Below are positions 1-7,589 of a stretch of 31,188 nucleotides of DNA, in pieces; the stretch's first letter is position 1; every line of letters starts with the position of its first letter. This DNA is from a virus, in the IMG/VR virus record IMGVR_UViG_3300030102_000628, positions 1 through 31,188 of that record; one strand, given 5' to 3'. The translations under genes were made by a program, and so were the position numbers. Below the pieces are notes generated by a model. It did no database searches. It was not told the DNA's origin and was given only the letters and a program-made list of their open reading frames with translations.

Positions 1-330
1 CGTAAGACAAAGAAACGAGCAGGTATGGATTGTGCGTTACACGAAGTGCCGACAGCCAAACCTGAACTGCTAGATTTCCTCAACAAACATAAAGTGTCCG
101 TAACTACCCGTGCAGATAACGTTAAGGTTAACTCTGTCAAACAAGTTGTTGACACAACACACGAAGATGTTAAGCCCGCGAAAGTTGCAGATGTCCCATA
201 TGTTACGGATGTCCCAGATAGAGAAGAGTTTATTGGCAAGACTACCATGCTAGTAGGTAACGGCATGTCTAAAAAGATTCATGTTTACTTCTATGCCGAA
301 AACATAGGGGGTATAACTGATGAACTTTAA
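1..330 (+). CDS. Hypothetical protein, 5' end cut by window edge
   Basis: The frame is open from base 1 (codons for R-K-T-K-K-R-A-G precede the first ATG at 25), and there is no convincing ribosome binding site before 25. The gene therefore probably begins outside the window. The visible part is Lys-rich, with a Val/Thr/Asp-rich middle. Near the C terminus it carries the string FIGKTTMLVGNGMS, which resembles motif B of the DNA polymerase at 3161-5038; a 17-nt stretch is identical between the two. I recognise no family. It overlaps the next gene by 11 nt, which suggests translational coupling in an early operon. Confidence 0.6.
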   Translation, partial: RKTKKRAGMDCALHEVPTAKPELLDFLNKHKVSVTTRADNVKVNSVKQVVDTTHEDVKPAKVADVPYVTDVPDREEFIGKTTMLVGNGMSKKIHVYFYAENIGGITDEL

Positions 331-1825
331 CCATGAAAAGTTTGTGAAAACAGTAAATGAAATACTGAAGGGCGAGTATTTAGTTCAAGGAATACATAAT
401 ACTGATACAGGTGACTTAAGTATTAATGATGAGGCAATGTGTAACTCAACACGACTAAGCCCAGAAGAACATGTGGAACTAGGAGAGTTACGTCCACAAA
501 TCATCCACAACTGGCAACGTCCTTTAAGGCGACACAATGGATACGTTATGGACATAGCTGATAAAGGACTTAGGAAATGGGTTACTAAAGCAAAAGCAGC
601 AGACGCTAGAAAACTTGCCTCCCCTTCAACAGTGCATTATAAAATTAAAAATGAAGCTCTGGATATAATTATTCCTACTATGCGTAGGAACTCCCGAAGA
701 ATCTTTACTAATAACTTTTTTAATTCGCATCCCCCACACAAGTCTATGTTTGTCGAATGGGACAACGCTTATCTTCTCAGCAAGTTAGGTAAAGTGAAGG
801 GTGAGTTTGAACCTCGTATACAAGGAGTTTGGATACAGGAAGCTAGTAGAGTAGTTAACGGTGACAAGACTGAACACAGAGAGAAGAAAAGAGAAACCGT
901 CATGGGATATACCTATGATTGGTTTGGGCAACTTAAACATGGAATAACAGCAAAGGAAGGGTGGGGAACAACATGGGAAGATAACTACGCCAAAAATAAC
1001 TCTTATATTTATGAAACCTATCAGGAAGGTATGAACCTTTTTAATCTTGCTTTCCACGACCAAACCTACACACATGCACATGTTCCTACTAACCCCGACT
1101 ACCCAGATAGAGAATTTTGGTGTGCTTATATGTTTGCGCCATTTATGCACCACTTTAGTCATATCGCTACTATCCATGAAAGGTTTAACATCGCAAAAAG
1201 TAGTGGAGATATAATGTTAGCCGCTTCATCCGGTATGCCAAACTTAGAAGTTGGAGACCCATATTCAAAGGCGCTATCTCCAGATGAAATTACCATGCTT
1301 TCAAACTTAGCTTACGTTGATCAAGATACCGCTTCCGGTGGAGTGATACAAAGACCTTTAGAAAATTTCTCAGCTACTTCAGGCTACTCACAAGAGTATG
1401 CCGAAAACTACCCTGCAATAAGCCAATCTGCGATTGGTTGGTTCACCACGTTAACTAATATTATTTCTTTGATTAATCAACCGTGGGCAGTAATAGAGGA
1501 AGAAGGTATTACAGCAAGAGGCACTAAGTCTGTCGCTGAGAACATCAACAAGGGGCAACAGTTTAAAGTGATTACCCTCAACGTGCCACAAGACAAAGCA
1601 ATCAAACTATTTAACAAGACGAAGGTGCGTACTCGTAAGTTTGGTACGGCAGAACACACAGTGCGAGGACATTATCGTACCTACAAGAAGACCGGAGAAA
1701 CTATATGGATTGATGAGCACGCAAGAGGGGACGCTAAATATGGTACAGTACATAAAGACTATGAAGTTGTTAAACGCGAAGGATTGCTTAAACCCGTAGG
1801 AGCTAAGAAGGAGCGTAAAAAATGA
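320..1825 (+). CDS. Conserved phage-type protein of unknown function (501 aa)
   Basis: The start at 320 is supported by an AGGGGG-type ribosome binding site at 306-311, 8 nt upstream. The stop overlaps the next start (ATGA). The central part is rich in aromatic residues and His. The C-terminal 60 residues (about 442-501) contain HTVRGHYRTYKKTGETIWID followed by HARGD, then a very basic tail. I remember this RGHxRxY...W...HxRGD pattern as a recurrent C-terminal module in phage hypothetical proteins, but I know of no assigned function. No nuclease, kinase or polymerase motif is evident. Its place at the head of the small-gene cluster suggests an early role, which is inference. Confidence 0.85.
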   Translation: MNFNHEKFVKTVNEILKGEYLVQGIHNTDTGDLSINDEAMCNSTRLSPEEHVELGELRPQIIHNWQRPLRRHNGYVMDIADKGLRKWVTKAKAADARKLASPSTVHYKIKNEALDIIIPTMRRNSRRIFTNNFFNSHPPHKSMFVEWDNAYLLSKLGKVKGEFEPRIQGVWIQEASRVVNGDKTEHREKKRETVMGYTYDWFGQLKHGITAKEGWGTTWEDNYAKNNSYIYETYQEGMNLFNLAFHDQTYTHAHVPTNPDYPDREFWCAYMFAPFMHHFSHIATIHERFNIAKSSGDIMLAASSGMPNLEVGDPYSKALSPDEITMLSNLAYVDQDTASGGVIQRPLENFSATSGYSQEYAENYPAISQSAIGWFTTLTNIISLINQPWAVIEEEGITARGTKSVAENINKGQQFKVITLNVPQDKAIKLFNKTKVRTRKFGTAEHTVRGHYRTYKKTGETIWIDEHARGDAKYGTVHKDYEVVKREGLLKPVGAKKERKK

Positions 1826-1971
1826 ATCGAGACCCAGTAATGGTTGATCTTGACAGGTACTTAGAGAGACAAGACCCTGAGTTCGTAGAGCAATGGGAGA
1901 TCAATGAAGAGATTGCAGAGCGTGCAGCAGACGAAGCATGTTCTACTTTTAAGGAGAACGATGATGAGTGA
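1822..1971 (+). CDS. Small acidic hypothetical protein (49 aa)
   Basis: A short frame begins MNRDPVMVDLDRYLERQDPE and ends in an acidic stretch. Its ATG overlaps the upstream stop (ATGA at 1822-1825), and its 3' end overlaps the next gene, so it sits in a coupled chain. It is predicted mostly helical and Glu/Asp-rich. No family is recognised. The coupling on both sides is the main evidence that it is real. Confidence 0.6.
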   Translation: MNRDPVMVDLDRYLERQDPEFVEQWEINEEIAERAADEACSTFKENDDE

Positions 1972-2206
1972 AGACAGAAAAGAGTTTAAGAAACAAATGC
2001 ACCAAGTAGATGCCGATTGTGAAGAACTTATATGTAAGCATTTGGATGAAGGGGTGCACCCCCTGACAATCTGTGGGGCTTTGATTACTAACGTGTCGGA
2101 ACTGTGCAAGAAGGGATCGTTAGATAAAAAAGAATTTATGTCTATGGTAGAGAGCACATGGAACTTAATCGAATGGACAGAAGATGAGATGAAGGTACTA
2201 CACTAA
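1964..2206 (+). CDS. Small hypothetical protein (80 aa)
   Basis: The frame is open further upstream (an ATG at 1904), but the start at 1964 has an AAGGAG ribosome binding site at 1951-1956 with 7-nt spacing. The adjacent ATG at 1961 is the alternative. The product begins MSEDRKEFKKQMHQ, is helical and charged, and has Cys residues in the EELICKHL, LTICGAL and SELCKKG segments that do not form an obvious zinc motif. Its stop TAA overlaps the next ATG (TAATG). Function unknown. Confidence 0.65.
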   Translation: MSEDRKEFKKQMHQVDADCEELICKHLDEGVHPLTICGALITNVSELCKKGSLDKKEFMSMVESTWNLIEWTEDEMKVLH

Positions 2207-2337
2207 TGGAAATAACTATAAAACTTGATGACCATGATACGAACCCTAAACACATTGAGCACTTTCTTAGTTTGCTTGAGAGAGTGATTGTTATATTAGA
2301 GGAGGAACAAGGGGAGGGTAAAAAAGGAGATGGATGA
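2206..2337 (+). CDS. Very small hypothetical protein (43 aa)
   Basis: The frame starts at the ATG overlapping the previous stop (TAATG) and reads MEITIKLDDHDTNPKHIEHF, then a hydrophobic/acidic helix (LLERVIVILEEEQ) and a Lys/Gly tail. It overlaps the next gene by 8 nt. No family is recognised. Coupling at both ends and the absence of any other gene here support it. Confidence 0.5.
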   Translation: MEITIKLDDHDTNPKHIEHFLSLLERVIVILEEEQGEGKKGDG

Positions 2338-2506
2338 TCTTAGAACAAATACGTGTCCCAAGTGTAAGGCTATCTCTGAGCAAGTACTTAACATGGAAAC
2401 AGGCAAACGTGTTGGCTGGTACTGTTTAGCGTGTCAGCATTTTGAGGAAGCTATACTACGAGAAACAGTTATAACCGAAGCTGATATAAAGAGAGTACAT
2501 ATATGA
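2330..2506 (+). CDS. Small zinc-ribbon protein (58 aa)
   Basis: The frame MDDLRTNTCPKCKAIS... contains two Cys knuckles, CPKC (residues 9-12) and CLAC (residues 32-35), 19 residues apart. This is the classic four-Cys zinc ribbon arrangement. The remainder is a short helical tail. The start at 2330 overlaps the previous gene, with a GGGGAGGG purine tract at 2311-2318 as possible ribosome binding site. Zinc ribbons of this size in phage early regions may bind nucleic acid or host transcription factors; the specific role is unknown. Confidence 0.65.
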   Translation: MDDLRTNTCPKCKAISEQVLNMETGKRVGWYCLACQHFEEAILRETVITEADIKRVHI

Positions 2507-2519
2507 GGAGAAGAGAACG

Positions 2520-2729
2520 ATGATAATAAAAGAAGTTAGCAAAGACTTTTGGAGATTAGAAACAGGAACAGGGGATGAAAGACTAATTTGGTATGGACAT
2601 TCCAGAACAGAAGTACGTAGTAAGTTTATGAAATGGATTCGGGACAACAATAACAATACGATAGGGGAAGTAACTCGCCGCCGTTGTACACCTACGAGAG
2701 TTGCTAGTCATCTTGCACATTTAGAATAG
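2520..2729 (+). CDS. Small hypothetical protein (69 aa)
   Basis: The frame begins MIIKEVSKDFWRLETGTGDE. The WRLE, LIWYG and EVRSKFMKWI segments suggest a small beta-hairpin plus helix fold. The C-terminal half is Arg-rich (TRRRCTPTR). A purine-rich stretch (GAGGAGAAGAGAACG) lies directly upstream of the ATG. It is followed 9 nt later by the nuclease gene, and an AGGAGAG site within its 3' end serves that gene. No family recognised. Confidence 0.6.
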   Translation: MIIKEVSKDFWRLETGTGDERLIWYGHSRTEVRSKFMKWIRDNNNNTIGEVTRRRCTPTRVASHLAHLE

Positions 2730-2738
2730 GAGAGAGAT

Positions 2739-3161
2739 ATGCTCTATGAATACAGTTGCACTATTCGATCTATTACAGATGGTGATGGATTACGTGTCGA
2801 TATCGATTTGGGTTTTGGGGTCACTCTTAGGGGTGATGATGGTAGGGGCGTTAATATTCGTTTATTTGGAGTTGACGCACCCGAATCTCGTACACGAAAT
2901 AGACAGGAGAAAGCACATGGCCTTCTTGCAAAGAAATTCGTCCAAGAACATTGCCAAGTCGGGGAGAAGTACATCCTCCGAACAAAGGAGAAAGGGAAGT
3001 TTGGAAGATGGTTGGGCGAAATTAAAACGCGAAAGGGACTTATTACAAAACTACTTATCAAGAACAAACTCGCAGTTGAGTATCATGGGCAGAATAAAAA
3101 AGAAATTAAAGCAGCTCATGAAACGAATCGGCAAGAGTTGATTAAGATGGGGCTTTTGTAG
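2739..3161 (+). CDS. Thermonuclease (SNase/micrococcal nuclease) homologue
   Basis: This protein is predicted to be a Ca2+-dependent OB-fold nuclease of the staphylococcal nuclease family, cleaving DNA or RNA at phosphodiester bonds. The first strand block holds the conserved DGDGLRVDIDLG segment (residues 14-25). RLFGVDAPES (41-50) supplies R41, D46 and E49, equivalent to S. aureus R35, D40 and E43. GKFGRWLGEI (86-95) supplies R90, equivalent to R87. All catalytic positions are therefore present. At 140 aa it has family size and no signal peptide, so it probably acts in the cytoplasm, perhaps degrading host nucleic acid or processing phage DNA (inference). A strong AGGAGAG ribosome binding site precedes the ATG. 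Its stop overlaps the polymerase GTG start (TAGTG). Confidence 0.88.
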   Translation: MLYEYSCTIRSITDGDGLRVDIDLGFGVTLRGDDGRGVNIRLFGVDAPESRTRNRQEKAHGLLAKKFVQEHCQVGEKYILRTKEKGKFGRWLGEIKTRKGLITKLLIKNKLAVEYHGQNKKEIKAAHETNRQELIKMGLL

Positions 3162-5038
3162 TGGATATAATAACTGTAGATTTTGAAACTTATTACAGCA
3201 AGACTTTTGGTTTTAGGAAACTTACTACTGAACAGTACGTGCGTAGCTCCGACTTTGAAGTTATTGGTGTTGCCGTAAAAGTTAATAACGGAAATACTGA
3301 TTGGCTTAGTGGTAGCTATGAAGATTTGAAAACTTATTTAGGAGATAACTATGATTGGGGAAACGCTGCTGTTCTGGCTCATAACACTTTGTTCGATGGT
3401 GCTATTTTGCATTGGCTTTTTGGCATACGTTGTAAGCTCTATTTTGACACGCTTAGTATGGCTCGTGCACTTCATGGTGTCGACACCTCTGCATCTCTTA
3501 AATCATTGTCTGAGATGTATGGTATCGGACAAAAGGGAGATGAAGTTATCAAAGCCGAAGGAAAAAGAAGAAGCGACTTCAGCGAACAAGAACTAGCAGA
3601 GTACGGGGACTACTGCATCAATGACGTGGAACTTACGCATAAATTGTTTTCTATATTTATGAACAAACGCATGTTCCCAAAGATGGAACTTAAGGTGATA
3701 GACATGACCCTACGTATGTTTATCGAACCTCAGTTAGTGCTAGATGTGGGTAAGCTAGACCAGCACTTGGATAATCTTAAAGCACAAAAAGAGCAACTTC
3801 TTACAGAGAGTGGAGTGGAACGAGAAAACCTGATGTCTAACAATAAGTTCGCTGAACTGTTAGAGGAGATCGAGGTTACTCCACCAATGAAGGTAAGTCC
3901 TAGAACTGGGAAAGAAACTTATGCGTTTGCAAAAACAGACGAAGCGTTTAAAGCTCTACAAGAACATGAGGACATAAGAGTACAAACGCTGGTAACAGCA
4001 AGGCTTGGCTTAAAGAGCACTTTAGAGGAAACAAGGACGGAAAGATTCTTAGATATATCCACTCGTGGTAAACAGTTACCTGTACCTATCCGCTACTATG
4101 CAGCCCACACTGGAAGATGGGGTGGCGCTGATAAAGTAAATCTACAAAACCTTCCCTCTCGTGGGCCTAATGCCAAGATACTCAAGTCATGTATGTGTGC
4201 GCCAGAAGGTCACACGATTGTCCAAGCCGATTCTGCTCAGATAGAGGCTAGGGTTCTCGCATGGTTAGCAGAACAAAACAATCTGGTACAAGCCTTTGAA
4301 CGTGACGAAGATGTTTACAAGAAGATGGCAAGCACTATCTATAATATTCCTGTAGAGGATGTCTCAGCCGATCAACGTTTTATTGGCAAGACTACGATAC
4401 TCGGAGCAGGATATGGTATGGGTGCAGTGCGCTTTCGTGATCAACTTAAAACATTAGGTGTAGAAGTTGATGAAGAAGAATGTCGCAGGATTATAAAGGT
4501 ATACCGAGATACCAATAATAAGATAACAGAGTTGTGGCGAAACGCAGGGGATGCACTAACTGGGATGCACCGTGATCAGAGGTATGCTTTAGGTAGAGCT
4601 AATGTGTTGAAGATAATACCTAGAGATAATGCAATCCAGTTACCGTCAGGTCTAAACATGTACTACAACAAGTTGAAGATAGAACATGATGACGAAGGGA
4701 GACCACAGTTTATGTACAAGACAAGGCAAGGCTACATTAAAATTTACGGTGGTAAGGTAATAGAAAATGTATGTCAGGCTATTGCACGTTGTGTAATGGC
4801 AGAGCAAATGTTGGAGATACAAAAGAAATACAAGGTGTTGCTAACAGTACATGATTCCGTGGTATGCTGTGTATCTGACGAACAAGTTGAAGAGGCTTGT
4901 AATTACATTAATTCCTGTATGGCTTATGTACCCGAATGGGCACTTGGCCTTCCTGTCCGTGGGGATGTGGAAATTGGAAAGAACTATGGGGACTGTATTG
5001 AATGGACACCAAACCTGCATGGTCTTTCAGCAGCTTAA
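3161..5038 (+). CDS. polA: Family A DNA polymerase with 3'-5' exonuclease
   Basis: This is the replicative phage DNA polymerase of the Pol I family. The exonuclease domain has motif I DFETY (D7, E9), motif II NTLFD (D79) and motif III DYCIND (Y151, D155), so proofreading is likely intact. In the palm and fingers, HTGRWGG...NLQNLPSRG precedes motif A QADSAQIEAR (D357, E362). Motif B is RFIGKTTILGAGYG (K410, Y418), and motif C is VHDS (H564, D565). No 5'-3' exonuclease domain is present, as usual for phage enzymes. Leu414 occupies the position of E. coli Phe762, and HDS replaces the usual HDE. The start is GTG at 3161, overlapping the nuclease stop; it places exo motif I right at the N terminus, as expected. 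Confidence 0.97.
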   Translation: MDIITVDFETYYSKTFGFRKLTTEQYVRSSDFEVIGVAVKVNNGNTDWLSGSYEDLKTYLGDNYDWGNAAVLAHNTLFDGAILHWLFGIRCKLYFDTLSMARALHGVDTSASLKSLSEMYGIGQKGDEVIKAEGKRRSDFSEQELAEYGDYCINDVELTHKLFSIFMNKRMFPKMELKVIDMTLRMFIEPQLVLDVGKLDQHLDNLKAQKEQLLTESGVERENLMSNNKFAELLEEIEVTPPMKVSPRTGKETYAFAKTDEAFKALQEHEDIRVQTLVTARLGLKSTLEETRTERFLDISTRGKQLPVPIRYYAAHTGRWGGADKVNLQNLPSRGPNAKILKSCMCAPEGHTIVQADSAQIEARVLAWLAEQNNLVQAFERDEDVYKKMASTIYNIPVEDVSADQRFIGKTTILGAGYGMGAVRFRDQLKTLGVEVDEEECRRIIKVYRDTNNKITELWRNAGDALTGMHRDQRYALGRANVLKIIPRDNAIQLPSGLNMYYNKLKIEHDDEGRPQFMYKTRQGYIKIYGGKVIENVCQAIARCVMAEQMLEIQKKYKVLLTVHDSVVCCVSDEQVEEACNYINSCMAYVPEWALGLPVRGDVEIGKNYGDCIEWTPNLHGLSAA

Positions 5039-5679
5039 AATCTTTTGAGCAATGTCCAAAGAAATACCATCACTTAAGAGTACTAAAGGATTATAAAGAA
5101 CCACAATCGGAAGCAATGTTTTATGGTAATGAATTCCATAAAGCAGCAGAAGATTATGTTAGTAAAGTTGTACCTGAACTTGATCCTAGATTTTCTTACG
5201 CTAAAGTTATGCTAGATAAGTTGTTAGCAATGGATGGAGAAAAGTTGTGTGAATACAGAATGGGTATAACCTCTAACTTAGACCCATGTAAGTTTTTTGA
5301 CAAGGACGTGTGGTACAGAGGCGTAGCTGATTTAATAATCCTTGATAAGGAAAATAAAATAGCGCGAGTATTTGATTACAAAACAAGTAAGTCCACAAGG
5401 TACGCTGATAAAGGGCAGTTGGAACTCATGGCTTTGTGCGTCTTTAGGCACTTCCCTGAGATAGAAGTTGTCAAGTCAGGGTTGTTATTTACGGTATGTA
5501 ATAAGCTAATTAAAGAAACATACACTAGAGAAGACCAGACTAGATTATGGCGTAAGTGGTTAACTAGTTATGGAACATTAGAGAAAACTTTTGAGAATGA
5601 CGTGTGGAATCCAAGACCCACTGGATTGTGTAAGGCACATTGTGTCATACTAGAATGTCCACACAATGGGAGACGTTAA
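5002..5679 (+). CDS. PD-(D/E)XK nuclease, RecB/Cas4-like
   Basis: This protein is predicted to be a single-domain exonuclease of the Cas4/RecB-nuclease superfamily. It carries the N-terminal SFSSLKSFEQCPKKY signature (C18), a histidine in YGNEFHKAAE (H46), the metal-binding Asp in YRGVADLII (D110), the FDYKTSK motif (D125, K127) and the QLELMAL helix (Q139). Three C-terminal Cys (C210, C214, C219) together with C18 could ligate an iron-sulphur cluster, although the spacing CxxxCxxxxC is not the commonest. It starts inside the 3' end of the polymerase gene (37-nt overlap); a later start would remove the conserved N-terminal motif. It probably provides DNA end resection for recombination-dependent replication (inference). 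Confidence 0.88.
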   Translation: MDTKPAWSFSSLKSFEQCPKKYHHLRVLKDYKEPQSEAMFYGNEFHKAAEDYVSKVVPELDPRFSYAKVMLDKLLAMDGEKLCEYRMGITSNLDPCKFFDKDVWYRGVADLIILDKENKIARVFDYKTSKSTRYADKGQLELMALCVFRHFPEIEVVKSGLLFTVCNKLIKETYTREDQTRLWRKWLTSYGTLEKTFENDVWNPRPTGLCKAHCVILECPHNGRR

Positions 5680-5681
5680 TT

Positions 5682-5975
5682 ATGCCATACACAAAAAAGA
5701 AACGTCCTTATAAGAAGGAGTACCAACAACAGAAAGCACGAGGCGAACACGCTGATCGTATGGAACGACAACGTGCTAGACGTAAGATAGACAAGACAGG
5801 CGTGGACAAAAACAAAAACGGTAAAGCCGACAAGCGAGAGGGCAAAGATGTTAGCCACAAGAAAGCTCTAAGCAAGGGCGGTACTAACAAAGACGGGTAC
5901 AAGATAGAAAGCAAGAGTAAGAATCGGTCTCGAAATTATAAAAAGAAGAAGACCACAAAAAAGAAATCTAAATAA
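5682..5975 (+). CDS. Small very basic HNH-like protein
   Basis: The 97-aa product begins MPYTKKKRPYKKEYQQQKAR and is dominated by Lys/Arg. Its middle, GKDVSHKKALSKGG (around residues 49-62), followed by NKDGY and SKNRSRNY, matches the outline of the HNH fold (DH...GG...N...N). The usual Asp before the His is Ser here, and there are no zinc Cys. I recall similar small proteins in phages annotated as HNH-like. Whether it is a nuclease or only a DNA-binding remnant cannot be decided from the sequence. The frame extends upstream to an ATG at 5640, but 5682 lies just after the previous stop and gives the conserved-looking N terminus. Confidence 0.7.
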   Translation: MPYTKKKRPYKKEYQQQKARGEHADRMERQRARRKIDKTGVDKNKNGKADKREGKDVSHKKALSKGGTNKDGYKIESKSKNRSRNYKKKKTTKKKSK

Positions 5976-5990
5976 CATCTCGGAGTAACG

Positions 5991-7532
5991 ATGCAAGTAG
6001 TTGAGAACAGGGGGCTACGCCTGAAGGTGCGTGACCCTCAAAGAATTACGACTGCCATACCAACTAGCAAGTCATTAGGTAATAACGAAGTATTGGTGCG
6101 GTGGGGCGTAGACGAAGCTCGTGTCCTCCGTAACCTGAACATAAAAGATGTACCGTCTCCCATACTGGGTAAGTATAAATGGACAGGGCATCTGAAACCT
6201 TTCGAGCACCAAAAGACCACAAGTTCTTTCCTTACTATGAACCCTCGTGCTTTTTGTTTTAACGAACAAGGCACTGGGAAAACTGCCTCTGCAATATGGG
6301 CAGCAGACTTTCTAATGAAAGAACAAGTAATTAAGAAAGTACTTATTATATGTCCCCTATCCATAATGGATTCGGCTTGGCGTGCTGACCTGTTTAAGTT
6401 TGCTATGCACCGCACAGTAGACATAGCGCATGGCCCTAAAGACAAACGCCGTAAGATAATAATGAGTGACGCGGAGTTTGTGATAATAAACTACGATGGC
6501 GTAGAGATTGTGGAAGAACATATCAAGATGGCAGGTTACGACTTGATTATTGTAGACGAAGCTACCCACTACAAAAATGCACAATCCAAGAGATGGAAAA
6601 CACTTAACAGAATAATGAAACCAGAGACATGGATGTGGATGATGACAGGTACACCAGCAGCACAGTCGCCATTAGATGCGTTTGGTTTAGCCAAGATGAT
6701 AAACCCTTTGTCAGTGCCACGTTCTTTTAGTGCTTTTCGTGAGATGGTTATGTATAAGGTAACTCAGTTTAAATGGGTTCCAAAAGATACCGCAATACCC
6801 ACAGTGCACGCAGCCTTACAACCTGCCATTAGATACACCAAAGAACAATGTTTGGATTTACCAGAACTCACATACACCAAACGTGAGGTAGAACTTACAC
6901 CGCAGCAAAAGAAATACTACAAGGCCATTCGAGAACACATGCTTACGATGGCAGCAGGGGAACAAGTTACCGCAGCAAACGCAGCCGTTACGATGAACAA
7001 ACTATTGCAAATCTCCTGTGGTGCAGTTTATGCCGACAGCGGCGAGACGGTAGAGTTTGATATAAAGAACCGATACAAAGTATTGAAGGAAGCTATTGAT
7101 GAGTCTAGTCAAAAGGTGCTGGTCTTTGTTCCGTTCAAACATGTCATTGATATACTCTCTGAGAAACTTCTTGCTGACAAAATAACTAACGGCATTATCC
7201 GGGGAGATGTTAGCGTCTCTAAGCGCACGGAACTGTTTCGTAATTTTCAAACTACAGATGATCCCAGAGTACTAATAATCCAACCGCAAGCAGCAGCACA
7301 TGGTGTCACCCTAACCGCAGCTAATACCGTTGTATGGTGGGGGCCAGTGGCTTCATTGGAAACGTATGCACAGGCTAACGCACGAGTGCATCGGTCAGGA
7401 CAGCACCATCCTTGTACTGTGGTGCAGTTACAGGGAGCACCAGTAGAGAAAAGAGTATATAAACTACTTGACGAAAGAATAGATGTGCACACAAAAATAA
7501 TAGATTTATACAATGAACTACTTGAAATATAA
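5991..7532 (+). CDS. SNF2-type superfamily 2 helicase
   Basis: This is an ATP-dependent DNA translocase of the SNF2/SF2 class. FEHQ (71-74) acts as a Q-like motif and NEQGTGKT (91-98) is Walker A. VLIICPLSIMDSAW is motif Ia, and IIVDEATHYKN (186-196) is the DEAD-box-like Walker B in DEAT form. MTGTPAAQSP (218-227) is motif III and QANARVHRSGQ (461-471) is motif VI with its arginine finger. The two RecA lobes span about 70-250 and 330-490. At 513 aa it is a typical phage version without accessory domains. A CGGAG ribosome binding site precedes the ATG. Such helicases accompany PolA in phages lacking a DnaB-type helicase and may remodel forks or displace proteins (inference). Confidence 0.93.
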   Translation: MQVVENRGLRLKVRDPQRITTAIPTSKSLGNNEVLVRWGVDEARVLRNLNIKDVPSPILGKYKWTGHLKPFEHQKTTSSFLTMNPRAFCFNEQGTGKTASAIWAADFLMKEQVIKKVLIICPLSIMDSAWRADLFKFAMHRTVDIAHGPKDKRRKIIMSDAEFVIINYDGVEIVEEHIKMAGYDLIIVDEATHYKNAQSKRWKTLNRIMKPETWMWMMTGTPAAQSPLDAFGLAKMINPLSVPRSFSAFREMVMYKVTQFKWVPKDTAIPTVHAALQPAIRYTKEQCLDLPELTYTKREVELTPQQKKYYKAIREHMLTMAAGEQVTAANAAVTMNKLLQISCGAVYADSGETVEFDIKNRYKVLKEAIDESSQKVLVFVPFKHVIDILSEKLLADKITNGIIRGDVSVSKRTELFRNFQTTDDPRVLIIQPQAAAHGVTLTAANTVVWWGPVASLETYAQANARVHRSGQHHPCTVVQLQGAPVEKRVYKLLDERIDVHTKIIDLYNELLEI

Positions 7533-7550
7533 AAAGAGTGCCCATATAAT
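7522..7550 (+). promoter_or_regulatory. Sigma70-like promoter
   Basis: TTGAAA (7522-7527) and a perfect TATAAT (7545-7550) are separated by exactly 17 nt. The -35 lies in the last codons of the helicase gene, and the -10 lies in the only sizeable gap (about 57 nt) of this stretch. It would direct host RNA polymerase to transcribe the coiled-coil, HTH, Cys-rich, SSB and primase genes. A second TATAAT at 7569-7574 has no matching -35. Confidence 0.65.
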
Positions 7551-7589
7551 CACTTTGCTTAACCAAAATATAATAAAGAGGACGATGTG

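Noticed and set aside
1850-1878. TTGACA as a promoter -35 element
   Set aside because: No -10-like sequence lies at 16-18 nt spacing, and it is inside coding sequence.
2334-2430. Alternative small frame beginning at ATG 2334
   Set aside because: It gives about 31 residues with no motif, whereas the frame from 2330 encodes a clear four-Cys zinc ribbon.
2746-3141. 131-aa frame overlapping the SNase gene
   Set aside because: It is a shifted reading of the nuclease gene, whose frame carries all catalytic residues of its family and has the good ribosome binding site.
5002-5679. Cas4-like nuclease as part of a CRISPR system
   Set aside because: No repeat array or other cas gene is present; this nuclease type is common in phage replication modules.
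7569-7574. Second TATAAT as an additional promoter
   Set aside because: The nearest TTG-type hexamer is only 8 nt upstream, so no proper spacing exists.
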